The position numbers and the translations under genes are program-made. A model generated the notes under the pieces. It saw only the letters and a list, made by a program, of their open reading frames with translations. It was not told the DNA's origin and searched no databases. Shown piece after piece: positions 1 to 8,402 of a DNA stretch of 44,013 nt. The stretch is from Desulfobulbaceae bacterium (GTDB taxonomy: Bacteria; Desulfobacterota; Desulfobulbia; Desulfobulbales; Desulfocapsaceae): assembly GCA_026988015.1 (NCBI GenBank), contig JALSMA010000049.1, positions 1-44,013 of the forward strand, in the 5' to 3' direction. Each line of letters opens with the position of its first letter. Position 1 is the stretch's first letter.

Positions 1-194
1 CATGAAAGCATCTATTTCACCCTGTTATAAAGTGCTCTTTCCCAATTCATTATCCTGCATTGGGGTTCATCAATCAAAAACATACAAAAAATTCTATTTC
101 CGTTGTAATTTAATAAAAAAGTGGCTCCTCTCCATTCAGTGTCTGCGTGGCCAGACCAGCAGGACATACTGGTACATTCTACCGCAGGAACAGC

Positions 195-719
195 ATGAAA
201 ACCAGAGCAACCCTCGTCACTGGATCGTTTTTTTTACTCCTTATTATTCTTCTCGTAACAAGTGGCTGCTCCTCCAGAAACGGCAGCAGGGTTGCAGGGA
301 CTTCATCAGTGGCCAAGACAGCAAGCGCTGTTAGACTCAGTGACAGTTCAGCAGTCAGAGATGCCCTGCTGGAGCAGTATGGCGAATGGCACGGTACGCC
401 TTACAGAATGGGAGGACTTGATAAACGCGGCATAGACTGTTCCGGGTTTGCCTATATAACGTTCCGCTCAAAACTTGGCTACTCTATTCCCCGAACCACG
501 AAGTCACAGGCCCAAAGTGGCCGGTACATTTCATTACAGGATCTGCGCGCCGGAGATTTAATATTCTTTAAAACCAGCATCCGCTATAACCACGTGGGAA
601 TATACCTCGGAGACAAACAGTTTCTTCATGCCTCTTCAAGCAAGGGGGTTATGATCTCGGGGCTGAACGAGCGCTACTGGAAAAAGCACTACTGGACAGC
701 AAGACGAATCAGTAATTGA
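195..719 (+). CDS. NlpC/P60-family lipoprotein (cell-wall endopeptidase)
   Basis: Probable peptidoglycan DL-endopeptidase acting in the periplasm. The protein is 174 aa from the ATG at 195, which has AGGA eight bases upstream; the frame is open further upstream, but the added residues would spoil the signal peptide. Residues 1-24 form a lipoprotein signal ending in the lipobox VTSGC, so the mature protein should be lipid-anchored. The C-terminal ~115 residues are an NlpC/P60 domain: the catalytic Cys lies in GIDCSGF, the His in NHVGIYLG, and a third polar residue in the FLHASS segment. Length matches small Spr/NlpC-type hydrolases. It converges on the CsgG-like gene across a shared terminator. 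The family call is firm; the exact bond cleaved is inferred. Confidence 0.88.
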   Translation: MKTRATLVTGSFFLLLIILLVTSGCSSRNGSRVAGTSSVAKTASAVRLSDSSAVRDALLEQYGEWHGTPYRMGGLDKRGIDCSGFAYITFRSKLGYSIPRTTKSQAQSGRYISLQDLRAGDLIFFKTSIRYNHVGIYLGDKQFLHASSSKGVMISGLNERYWKKHYWTARRISN

Positions 720-722
720 AAT

Positions 723-758
723 AAAAAAAGGGTGCTGGAGAACCCCCAGCACCCTTTT
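723..758. terminator. Bidirectional intrinsic terminator
   Basis: A perfect 9-bp inverted repeat, GGGTGCTGG at 730-738 and CCAGCACCC at 746-754, encloses a 7-nt loop. An A-run precedes it and TTTT follows it, so on either strand the hairpin is followed by U residues. It lies between two converging genes (stops at 719 and 778) and can end transcripts from both. Confidence 0.85.
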
Positions 759-777
759 CCTAAACAATTCAGATCTG

Positions 778-1725
778 CTATCGATCCATCGGAAAAACTG
801 ACATCCCCTTCGCCATCCCACTCCCTGAAACTGGGACACAATATGATATTTTTTCTTTGGTTTTGGTCACCTTAATTTTGCCCACTTCAGTCATCTCAGA
901 ATCAAGTACCTCACCAGTATCAGGATCAACGAGTTCTTCCACAGCACCAACCCTGAATTCACGCCCCACGGTCACGCCCTCACGACTGCCGCGATTGATT
1001 ATCACCTTATCACCTTTGACAAGGATAACAGATCCTTCCCATGGAATAGACTCCAACTGCTTAATCAGGAAAAGCACAGCCTGCCCCACTGCATCCTCCA
1101 GTGCCTTCCCCACGTTATCCTTCTCGTCACCACCGAAGTTCCCCCCTAGACCACCAAGTGCACCACCATGGTATCCAACGGTGAAACCACGCTTACCTGA
1201 AACACCCACAACATCTGTGGAAGCCTTAACCTGCCCGGTCTCGGAATCAACAAGGTAGATGGTCACGTTCATCTCTGCCTTTCCGGCAGAACCACCGATA
1301 CTAAATCCCTGAAAACTCAGTCCACCACCACCGGAACCGGTATCATCCTGTACATGAGTAATCGAACCACGAACCAGAAGCTGGGCAGGAGTCATCCTGC
1401 CTATCTTTGCAGTCTTCTTTCCTTGAGCGGTACGACCTGAAGCAGCAAAATCCTGTTCGTCCATGGCCGCTTTTCGCATTTCACCATCACCAAGGACAAT
1501 AAACCATCCAGACTCATGAAGAAGATTGGTCATAACTGTTTTCATGCCATCGCCCACACTCCACCTGCCACCCCAGCCCGCTTCATTCTTAAACTTGGTG
1601 ACGGTGATAGAATACCTGAGATTTCCGGCCGGCGGCGCCGGAATTTTATTTTCAGCAGCCACCCAGCTTGCAGGCAGGACAAGCACAAAGAAAAAACACA
1701 ACCCGGTCAGTATATATCGTTTCAT
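778..1725 (-). CDS. CsgG-like outer-membrane/periplasmic assembly protein
   Basis: A 315-aa exported protein related to CsgG, the pore family that exports curli subunits, and to its many relatives outside curli operons. It begins with a Sec signal (hydrophobic core, then a likely cut after WVAA) and is preceded by AAGGAG seven bases from the ATG. The CsgG-type region runs over about residues 30-220: the VTKFKNEAG strand, the MKTVMTNLLHESGWFIVLG segment, and an EMNVTIYLVDSETGQV strand before a glycine-rich loop (about 180-195). Residues ~235-315 form a further beta-rich domain. Unlike CsgG, the signal region has no lipobox Cys. No csgA, csgB, csgE or csgF lies nearby, so a curli role is not supported. 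The aroA gene lies 130 bp upstream on the same strand. Confidence 0.72.
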   Translation of the reverse strand: MKRYILTGLCFFFVLVLPASWVAAENKIPAPPAGNLRYSITVTKFKNEAGWGGRWSVGDGMKTVMTNLLHESGWFIVLGDGEMRKAAMDEQDFAASGRTAQGKKTAKIGRMTPAQLLVRGSITHVQDDTGSGGGGLSFQGFSIGGSAGKAEMNVTIYLVDSETGQVKASTDVVGVSGKRGFTVGYHGGALGGLGGNFGGDEKDNVGKALEDAVGQAVLFLIKQLESIPWEGSVILVKGDKVIINRGSREGVTVGREFRVGAVEELVDPDTGEVLDSEMTEVGKIKVTKTKEKISYCVPVSGSGMAKGMSVFPMDR

Positions 1726-1855
1726 ACCACACTCCTTTTGCTCTTTTGAGATGTACCAAAACCGTTACGACATTGCATAGAACCACTCTTCACGATGCTG
1801 CAAGTTTATCGCAGTAATAACAATAAATCAAACAATCTATAGTCCTTTTGTACTA

Positions 1856-3124
1856 TCATTGAAGTTTTCCAAAACGTACCCAGAAGTCCGGGAATGATTT
1901 AGCGACACAACTTTCACCTGTTATTTTAACTCCCGGAACCACTAGACCTGCCACGGCAAAACTCATGGCCATACGATGATCATTATATGTTTCGATTTCC
2001 GCACCATGCAATCGATCCCCGCCATCACCATGAATAACCATGTAATCATCTCCTTCTTCAACCTCGGCTCCCATTTTCACCAGTTCTGCCAGAGTGGCTG
2101 TCAGGCGATCACATTCCTTGATACGCAAGTGGGCAATATTATTTATGACTGTCTTTCCATGGGCAAATGCCGCAACAACTGCCAGGGTTGGCACAACGTC
2201 AGGCATATCACCCATATCCACAGTAATGCCTTCGAGGTGGTCATTGCCTCTAAGTGTTATTCCGCCACCATCCATTGACACCTCACAACCCATTCGGGCC
2301 AGAAGCGGTACAAGTCCGGCATCCCCCTGCAATGATGGTACAGGTACGTTGGAGACAGTAACCCGGCCACCTGTGACCGCTGCTGCCGCCCAAAAATAAG
2401 AGGCATTGGAGGCATCGCCCTCAATTTCATACTCCATGGCCTGATAACTTCCCCTAGGAATGCTGAAAGAGGTAAACTCTTCATTACATTCAACACTCAC
2501 CCCAAAATCGGACATTACAGAGAGTGTCATGGCCACATAAGGCTTCGACAATACCTCGCCGCGTACCTGCAGGGCGGCCGGTTCTGATGCATAAGGGGCA
2601 ACCAGAAGCAGTGAGGACACATACTGGCTCGATTTCCCTTCGGGGAGTACTGTTGCTCCGCCACGTATTCCCTTACTCTGTAGCTCCAGGGGCGGGCAAC
2701 CAGTGCCATTCACACAACTGATTTCAACCCCCCATCCCTGCAATGCTTCCATGAGCGGCCCAATGGGCCTCTCACGCATCCGTTTCTCCCCGTCTATTCG
2801 GAAATTTCCATTGCCAAGAGCCATCACAGAGGTGAGAAAACGGGTTGCGGTGCCATTGTTCCCGAGAAAAATCTCTTCTTCAGGAGTTGCCAGCTTTCCA
2901 CCACAACCATGTACAACCCAGGATTTCTCACCGTGTTCCACTGTTACGCCCATCTGCTCAAGGGCCTTTGAAGTGTAACTTGTGTCTTCACTGGAAAGAG
3001 GGCCAATGAGCGTACTGTTTCCATCAGCCAGCGCAGCCGCAATGAGAGCCCGCTGGGTAAGACTTTTCGATCCCGGCACGACAACTTTGGCATCAACTCC
3101 TAGTACTGGTATAATTTCTATCAT
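1856..3124 (-). CDS. aroA: 3-phosphoshikimate 1-carboxyvinyltransferase (EPSP synthase)
   Basis: Joins shikimate-3-phosphate and phosphoenolpyruvate to give EPSP, the sixth step of chorismate synthesis, in the cytoplasm. The 422-aa length is normal. Visible signatures are the N-terminal substrate loop PGSKSLTQR (Lys20, Ser21, Arg25), the PEP-binding NNGTATRF (~residues 88-95), an acidic MPDVVPTLAV segment and the RIKECDRL motif with its Lys and Glu. It is the last gene of a pyr-aro run and starts 49 bp after aroE. The ribosome site before the ATG is weak, but no alternative start fits the conserved N-terminus better. Confidence 0.96.
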   Translation of the reverse strand: MIEIIPVLGVDAKVVVPGSKSLTQRALIAAALADGNSTLIGPLSSEDTSYTSKALEQMGVTVEHGEKSWVVHGCGGKLATPEEEIFLGNNGTATRFLTSVMALGNGNFRIDGEKRMRERPIGPLMEALQGWGVEISCVNGTGCPPLELQSKGIRGGATVLPEGKSSQYVSSLLLVAPYASEPAALQVRGEVLSKPYVAMTLSVMSDFGVSVECNEEFTSFSIPRGSYQAMEYEIEGDASNASYFWAAAAVTGGRVTVSNVPVPSLQGDAGLVPLLARMGCEVSMDGGGITLRGNDHLEGITVDMGDMPDVVPTLAVVAAFAHGKTVINNIAHLRIKECDRLTATLAELVKMGAEVEEGDDYMVIHGDGGDRLHGAEIETYNDHRMAMSFAVAGLVVPGVKITGESCVAKSFPDFWVRFGKLQ

Positions 3125-3173
3125 TTTGGTATTTTTGTATGGATTTTCTGATTTGTTTTTTTTGGCTCTGTTA

Positions 3174-3998
3174 CTACTGCTCTGCTATTCCCAGTGCCTC
3201 CCCCAGTGCACTGCGCATAACTGATACCGGTGCAGTCTCTCCGGTCCATATTTCAAACTGAGCTACACCCTGGTAGAGCAGCATTTCCAAACCGTTGATG
3301 ACCTCACACCCTTTTATTTCTGCTTCCTGCAGCAGACGGGTTTTCAAGGGGGCATAAACGATATCCATAATCACCTTGAAACGTGATGCCAGGTAAGCAG
3401 GTACAGGAATTTTTTCTGCATGGGGATGCATACCGACCGAGGTAGCATTAATCAGGATTTCTCCTGTTAAGAACTCGCTTTCTGCAAGAGATACCCAGGG
3501 ACAGCCAAGTTCTTCAGCAAGAGACCGCCCCCTGGATTCTGTCCGGCTTGAAAGCAGCACCTGCGCACCTTTTTCCAGTAGACCGAACCCTATGGCCCTG
3601 GCCGAACCACCAGCACCAAGCAGCACAGTTGTGGCTCCGGAGAGGACAATCTTATCTTCAAGGGCACGCATGGCCCCTACCCAGTCGGTATTAAGCCCGG
3701 TGAGCACACCCTCTCTATTTACCAGGGTATTAACCGCACCGATCTTTGCGGCCACCGGGTCAATCTCATCGAGCAGCGCCATAACCTGCTCTTTATGGGG
3801 AATGGTAACACTTGCACCCTGCACTCCAAGGCCTCGAATACCAGTAACTGCAGCACTGATATCCGGGGCAGGAAAGGGCAGGTAAACCCCATTTATCCCA
3901 CAGGAAGACAATGCAGCATTATGCATGGCAGGACTTAAGGAATGACTCACCGGATTTCCCACTATTCCATACAGAACCGTGTTTCCATTTATGATCAT
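3174..3998 (-). CDS. aroE: Shikimate dehydrogenase (NADP+)
   Basis: Reduces 3-dehydroshikimate to shikimate with NADPH. The 274-aa protein shows the substrate-binding SHSLSPAMHN near the N-terminus, the catalytic Lys69 in VTIPHKE, the catalytic Asp105 in GLNTDW, and the nucleotide-binding loop LLGAGGSARAI (~residues 126-136). The C-terminal segment ENLQYL-like LLYQGVAQFEIWTG is also typical. Its start lies 3 bp after the aroD stop, so the two are almost certainly cotranscribed. All residues expected for activity appear present. Confidence 0.96.
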   Translation of the reverse strand: MIINGNTVLYGIVGNPVSHSLSPAMHNAALSSCGINGVYLPFPAPDISAAVTGIRGLGVQGASVTIPHKEQVMALLDEIDPVAAKIGAVNTLVNREGVLTGLNTDWVGAMRALEDKIVLSGATTVLLGAGGSARAIGFGLLEKGAQVLLSSRTESRGRSLAEELGCPWVSLAESEFLTGEILINATSVGMHPHAEKIPVPAYLASRFKVIMDIVYAPLKTRLLQEAEIKGCEVINGLEMLLYQGVAQFEIWTGETAPVSVMRSALGEALGIAEQ

Positions 3999-4001
3999 AT
4001 T

Positions 4002-4691
4002 CTACGCCCCCATCAAGGAATAAATCTGCCGCATCCGGCCGGCGGTCAATTGCCCTGGAGCAGTCAGTTCCACCTCGCTCACAGCACAATAAGTCATATA
4101 ACCGCCAAACTCGCAGGTTGCCACCCGGCTGACAACCCCGGCTTTCCCCATACAGAATGTAATGAGTGGAAAATCCAGCTGTTCTGCTACTTCAAGAAGT
4201 TGCAGAACCCGTAAAACATCATGGTGATCATGGGCGGTTGTAATAATCTTCCCGATATCAGCCCCCTTGTCCTGCATCAGTGCCATACGTCCAACCATCT
4301 CCTCCCGTGAAGGAGTATCTTTAAAATTATGCCAGGAGAGAAGGAGTTTTGTACTGCTCCGCTGCAGCGCTGTGTACATCTTCCTGTGAGAATCATCAGG
4401 GGCAAGGAGTTCAAGATCTACATAGGCGGCATTTTCAGCCACGGCCTCAAGCAGAGTGCCAAGGCGCAGCTCCTCATCACCTGTAAACTCTCCTCCCTCC
4501 CAGGCAGCTCTGTTAGTAAACAGCAGCGGGGTGTTAAGAGTATTGAGAAACGGAGAAACAGCCGGAACCTTGAGATAATCAAGCCTGATTTCCAAAACAT
4601 CAGCATCGGCAGCGACAGAATCTGCCACAGCCAGTGCGTCATCAATACTTGTCCGGCCAATGGAAATACAGGTGCGCAAATGAGAGTTCAT
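4002..4691 (-). CDS. aroD: 3-dehydroquinate dehydratase, type I
   Basis: Dehydrates 3-dehydroquinate to 3-dehydroshikimate through a Schiff base. The 229-aa protein is a type I aldolase-class enzyme: EIRLDYL (~34-40) on the first barrel strands, His121 in SWHNF, the Schiff-base Lys148 in GKIITT, and ITFCMGKAGVVSRV near the C-terminus. It is followed 3 bp later by aroE and preceded 6 bp upstream by the small DUF1232 gene. Type I enzymes with separate aroE are common; here the two are not fused. Confidence 0.95.
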   Translation of the reverse strand: MNSHLRTCISIGRTSIDDALAVADSVAADADVLEIRLDYLKVPAVSPFLNTLNTPLLFTNRAAWEGGEFTGDEELRLGTLLEAVAENAAYVDLELLAPDDSHRKMYTALQRSSTKLLLSWHNFKDTPSREEMVGRMALMQDKGADIGKIITTAHDHHDVLRVLQLLEVAEQLDFPLITFCMGKAGVVSRVATCEFGGYMTYCAVSEVELTAPGQLTAGRMRQIYSLMGA

Positions 4692-4697
4692 CGAAAT

Positions 4698-4958
4698 TTA
4701 CTTTTTTTGTTGTGCTGTGCCAGCAACTTTTATGGCCCAAGCCACCAGCAGCGTCACAACGGTGAAATCATCGAGCAGGCCAAATCCTGCAATCCAGTCC
4801 GGGACGAAATCAAAGGGAGAAAGAAGATAGATAATTGCAGAAGCAAGAATCAGCCTCACTTTCCATGGCGTATCACGTCTAAAAAGAAGACGGGCCCATG
4901 CCCGTATCCTACCCCACAGGAACAGCTGTGAAGGATCATTTTGAGGAGGATTAGCCAT
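4698..4958 (-). CDS. YkvA/DUF1232-family small membrane protein
   Basis: An 86-aa protein of the DUF1232 (YkvA-like) family, whose function is unknown. The hallmark is the segment around residues 35-55, a hydrophobic stretch followed by YLLSPFDFVPDWI, and a second hydrophobic stretch near residues 60-78, giving a probable two-pass inner-membrane protein. It sits 2 bp after pyrD and 6 bp before aroD, inside the pyr-aro run, so it is probably translated from the same message. A direct role in either pathway is not indicated. Confidence 0.8.
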   Translation of the reverse strand: MANPPQNDPSQLFLWGRIRAWARLLFRRDTPWKVRLILASAIIYLLSPFDFVPDWIAGFGLLDDFTVVTLLVAWAIKVAGTAQQKK

Positions 4959-4960
4959 AA

Positions 4961-5893
4961 TCAGGGAAGCACAAGGCCGCCAATCATTTCTCTGATTGAG
5001 CCCAACCTCTCAGTGGCAACATAATGCGCCAGCCCCTCCACTGCCTCTTCACTGGCCCTCGGATTCACGAAGTTTGCAGTACCTATCTGTACAGCCGTGG
5101 CTCCGGCAAGCATAAATTCCAGGACATCTTCGGTCGTCTCAATTCCACCTACTCCTATCACAGGAAGCGACACAGCCTGCGCCACTTGATATACCATCCT
5201 CAAGGCGACGGGTTTAATGGCTGGACCTGACAGGCCCCCGATAACATTGGCAAGGGCAGGTTTACGACTTCGATGATCTATGGCCAGGCCAATAAGGGTA
5301 TTAATGAGAGAGACGGCATCAGCCCCTGCATCTTCTACTGCCCTGGCAATCACTGTTATATCAGTTACATTTGGTGAGAGTTTCACCATAATCGGTACTG
5401 TAGAATTTTCCTTCACAGCCTTTGTTACCACTGCAGCCATTTCAGGATCCGTTCCGAAAGCCACCCCACCCTTTTTCACATTGGGGCAGGATATATTCAC
5501 TTCAATCCCGGCAATCCCTTCGACACCAGCAAGGCGGGAGGCAATTTCACGATACTCGTCCAGAGTATCACCTAATATATTTACAAATACCGGCACATTA
5601 ACCTGCCGCAAAGTTTCCATTTTTTCCGAAATAAAACGCTCCACTCCCACATTCTCAAGCCCGATGGCATTGAGCATACCGCAGGAGGTCTCAACAATTC
5701 GTGGTGGCGGATTACCAAAACGCGGTTCGAGAGAAATACCCTTTACGACCACAGCACCAAGTCGATGCAGGTTCACATAGGGTTCAAACTCACGGGCGTA
5801 ACCAAACGTCCCCGATGCTGTCATCACAGGATTCTTCAACTTCAATGAACCGATAGAGACCCTGAGGTCAACACCGTTTACCTCACTTGCCAT
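4961..5893 (-). CDS. pyrD: Dihydroorotate dehydrogenase B, catalytic subunit
   Basis: Oxidises dihydroorotate to orotate in pyrimidine synthesis, using FMN. The 310-aa protein is class 1: it has the catalytic Cys in EVNISCPNVKKGG, where class 2 enzymes have Ser. It also has the early signature TASGTFGYA (~residues 26-34), a VKLSPNVTD strand, and the C-terminal phosphate-binding PVIGVGGIETTEDVLEF. The overlapping pyrK gene identifies it as the NAD-linked 1B form, which passes electrons through PyrK rather than to quinone. The first ~16 bases overlap the end of pyrK. Confidence 0.96.
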   Translation of the reverse strand: MASEVNGVDLRVSIGSLKLKNPVMTASGTFGYAREFEPYVNLHRLGAVVVKGISLEPRFGNPPPRIVETSCGMLNAIGLENVGVERFISEKMETLRQVNVPVFVNILGDTLDEYREIASRLAGVEGIAGIEVNISCPNVKKGGVAFGTDPEMAAVVTKAVKENSTVPIMVKLSPNVTDITVIARAVEDAGADAVSLINTLIGLAIDHRSRKPALANVIGGLSGPAIKPVALRMVYQVAQAVSLPVIGVGGIETTEDVLEFMLAGATAVQIGTANFVNPRASEEAVEGLAHYVATERLGSIREMIGGLVLP

Positions 5894-6666
5894 AACAGCT
5901 CCTTTGAGTCAAATACCGGACCATCTGAACAGGCATGTGCGTAGGCACCATTTTTAACAGGAACAATACAGCCAAGACAAGCGCCCATCCCACATGCCAT
6001 ACTCGTTTCCATAGAGACCTGGCAGGCATAACCTCGCTCCTCACAAAAGAAATGTACCGCAGCCATCATCGGGTGTGGGCCGCAGACAAATATCTCACTG
6101 TCCCCTCTCAGATCCAGCTTTTTCAATACATCGGTTACAAGCCCATGATGGCCTAGGCTGCCATCATCGGTTGCCGGATGGACAGTGAGACCGATTTCGT
6201 TAAAATCATTCACCAATGGTTCCAATTCCTCTTTAGTGCGAGATCCGACAACCACAAGGGGCGAATTTTCCGGACAGGTACGAGACAGTGTCTTACCAAG
6301 AAAAAGGAGAGGAGCAATTCCCATACCGCCTCCGACCAGGCAGTTCATCCGTTGACAGTCAACAGTGAACCCACTGCCAAGAGGGCCCAGAACTGAAAGA
6401 AATTCTCCTTCTCTACAGTGGGACAGCAATAATGTTCCTCTGCCAACCACTTTAAAAAGGATCTGAAAATGTTTCTGGTTACTGGTCTGGGAGATGGAAA
6501 ATGGCCTGCGAAGCAGTGGATCTTTACCATTTCCAGTTCGGATCATGACAAACTGACCAGGTCTTGCAACAGAGGCAATATCAGGAGAGTCCAGTGTCAG
6601 ACGGACAATGTCAGACGCGAATCGCTCGATTCGGATTATCTGTGTTTTTTTCTGGAATTGAGGCAT
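5878..6666 (-). CDS. pyrK: Dihydroorotate dehydrogenase B, FAD/[2Fe-2S] electron-transfer subunit
   Basis: Carries electrons from the FMN of PyrD to NAD+. The 262-aa protein has a ferredoxin-reductase fold: an FAD-binding segment with DPLLRRPFSI (~residues 50-59), an NAD-binding GGGMGIAPLLFL (~112-123), and a C-terminal [2Fe-2S] cluster held by four Cys in MACGMGACLGC plus a Cys in YAHACSDG. It is the first gene of the pyr-aro run and overlaps pyrD by 16 bases. The ribosome site is not strong. The 72-bp gap to the divergent prepilin peptidase must hold promoters for both directions. Confidence 0.95.
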   Translation of the reverse strand: MPQFQKKTQIIRIERFASDIVRLTLDSPDIASVARPGQFVMIRTGNGKDPLLRRPFSISQTSNQKHFQILFKVVGRGTLLLSHCREGEFLSVLGPLGSGFTVDCQRMNCLVGGGMGIAPLLFLGKTLSRTCPENSPLVVVGSRTKEELEPLVNDFNEIGLTVHPATDDGSLGHHGLVTDVLKKLDLRGDSEIFVCGPHPMMAAVHFFCEERGYACQVSMETSMACGMGACLGCIVPVKNGAYAHACSDGPVFDSKELLWQVR

Positions 6667-6738
6667 GGTTGCGACTACTATCTAAGGAGATCTGAAGGTT
6701 TCTCTTATTCTTTACAATTCAATACCACGTAATTATTA

Positions 6739-7533
6739 ATGGATATTTCACTCCTGCTTTACATCAGCGCCGGATGCTTCGGGGCAATCATCGGAAGCTT
6801 TCTGAATGTGGTCATTCTACGCCTTCCCGGAAAAAAAGAGTCCATTGTATTTCCTGCTTCCCACTGCACCAGCTGCATGGCACAACTGCACTGGTATGAA
6901 AACATACCGGTTCTCAGCTTCCTGATTCTCAGAGGCAGGTGCGGCCACTGCAGAGAAAAAATTTCCATTCAATACCCGCTGATCGAAACCAGTATGATCC
7001 TACTCTCACTGGCACTTGTACAGCGCTTCGACCTCAGTCTTGCAACCGCTTTCTATTTTCTGTTCAGCGCTGCTCTTCTGGTGATTATCGTAATTGACAT
7101 CCACCATCAGATTATTCCTGATGTTATCTCTTTGCCGGGAATAGTAATTGGCCTGTTCTTTGCCTTTGTCAGCCCGGCCCTCAATTGGCAGGACTCACTT
7201 ATCGGAATCCTGGTCGGAGGCGGTATTCTTTATTCCATTGCCTTGCTCTACTATCTCTGGCGCAAAGTTGATGGCATGGGAGTCGGTGACATCAAACTGC
7301 TGGCCATGATCGGTGCCTTTCTAGGGTGGCAGTCACTGCCCTTTGTTATCTTCACAAGCTCAGTGAGCGGTCTCATTGTCGGTCTGTTTGCAATGATTAA
7401 GCAAAAGAAAGGTGGCCAGACCCGGATTCCTTTTGGCCCGTTTCTCTCAATAGCCGCCCTACTCTATCTTTTCTTTCAGGATAAGGTATTTCAGCTTTAC
7501 CAACTCTACCTCAATATGACCATACCTGGTTAG
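6739..7533 (+). CDS. Type IV prepilin peptidase / N-methyltransferase
   Basis: Inner-membrane aspartyl protease that cuts the leader of type IV prepilins or type II secretion pseudopilins and methylates the new N-terminus (PilD/GspO family, A24). The 264-aa protein has the N-terminal methyltransferase domain with GSFLNVVILRLP, a zinc site of two Cys pairs (CTSC and CGHC) around residues 43-76, and the two protease Asp motifs VIDIHHQIIPD (~130) and GVGDIKLL (~185), spread over about eight hydrophobic helices. No pilin genes lie in the window, so its substrates are elsewhere. Whether it is named pilD or gspO cannot be told from here. Confidence 0.93.
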   Translation: MDISLLLYISAGCFGAIIGSFLNVVILRLPGKKESIVFPASHCTSCMAQLHWYENIPVLSFLILRGRCGHCREKISIQYPLIETSMILLSLALVQRFDLSLATAFYFLFSAALLVIIVIDIHHQIIPDVISLPGIVIGLFFAFVSPALNWQDSLIGILVGGGILYSIALLYYLWRKVDGMGVGDIKLLAMIGAFLGWQSLPFVIFTSSVSGLIVGLFAMIKQKKGGQTRIPFGPFLSIAALLYLFFQDKVFQLYQLYLNMTIPG

Positions 7534-7581
7534 CTTGGCCATAAATGAACCTTTCCTCCTAATTCTTCCGACGATCAAGGT

Positions 7582-8271
7582 TCAAATACGCTCGGTCGGT
7601 ATCGGCGTTTCAAAGGAGAGTTCAGCGGCCTGCTTTCCTGCGTTAAGCTCTCTCCCCAAAATCCTTCCAACTTCACAGGCTGTCTCAATCTGTTTTCTAC
7701 TGTGACCATATTTGGGATAAAATTTCCTGAACCACCCCTTGCCGCGTTCGGGCATTTTTCCAGCAAGTTTCAGAAACACTCCTATGGTGTTCCAGGGTTC
7801 AGCCGTTGGATGCTTAAACACAATTGGATCAGCAACGGTCAAGGAGCCACATTTTTTCAAAAGAGATTTCAAACCCCAAAAATGCACACGCCAGTAGCCC
7901 CGGCAGGAAATAAGAGGCAGCACTTCCTGACCAGAAAACAGCCTTTCACCATCACGGTCAAGGAATGACAGAACAACACCGGAAGGGTTATAAGACCAGG
8001 TGGGGCCAGCTATGACAATAAGATCCCACTCGGTAAAAATTTTTTCATCCACAGGTTTTACAGGAAAACGCTTCCGTAAAAATGTCTGAAACATCATCAG
8101 AATCGTGGAAGGTATTGTGCCTATGGGAAAACGTAATTCCTGTTCACTGATAAGCCTTTCCCAAGTGACATCGGCACCACTCTCTTCAAGGCCAATTATC
8201 ATCTTCTTTAGAAGATTTCGGGTCTGATGGCTGTAAGAATATGAGACAACAAGTATTCGCTTTCCTGACAC
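7582..8271 (-). CDS. Flavodoxin-fold (FMN-binding) protein
   Basis: A 229-aa cytoplasmic protein with a flavodoxin-like N-terminal half. The first strand and phosphate loop read ILVVSYSYSHQTRNL (~5-19), and a second flavin-contact loop appears as LIVIAGPTWSYNPSG (~88-102). The C-terminal third is not typical of short flavodoxins and resembles the longer NAD(P)H-dependent flavoprotein/dialkylresorcinol-enzyme-like group. No partner is evident: it lies downstream of the dsr operon terminator on the same strand and converges with the prepilin peptidase. Its electron donor and acceptor are unknown. Confidence 0.65.
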   Translation of the reverse strand: MSGKRILVVSYSYSHQTRNLLKKMIIGLEESGADVTWERLISEQELRFPIGTIPSTILMMFQTFLRKRFPVKPVDEKIFTEWDLIVIAGPTWSYNPSGVVLSFLDRDGERLFSGQEVLPLISCRGYWRVHFWGLKSLLKKCGSLTVADPIVFKHPTAEPWNTIGVFLKLAGKMPERGKGWFRKFYPKYGHSRKQIETACEVGRILGRELNAGKQAAELSFETPIPTERI

Positions 8272-8341
8272 AGTAGCAACCTATAACTTCAATTTTCTGC
8301 ACAGCTCCATTACTAACCTGTACTATACCGTAGAAAAAGGC

Positions 8342-8371
8342 AAAAAAAAAGCCCCCGATTACTCGGAGGCT
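8342..8371 (-). terminator. Intrinsic terminator of the dsr operon
   Basis: On the minus strand the sequence forms a 9-bp stem (AGCCTCCGA / TCGGGGGCT, 8371-8363 with 8358-8350, one G-U pair) with a GTAA loop, directly followed by a run of nine T. It lies 32 bp after the dsrP stop and reads only in the minus direction: on the plus strand the same position is a C-A mismatch and there is no T-run. Confidence 0.85.
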
Positions 8372-8402
8372 CGAAAAACAGTAAATGCTTGTCTTTCCAC
8401 TG

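Noticed and set aside
857-1258. 133-aa plus-strand ORF
   Set aside because: Antisense to the CsgG-like gene, Ser/Pro/Thr-rich shadow composition and no ribosome site.
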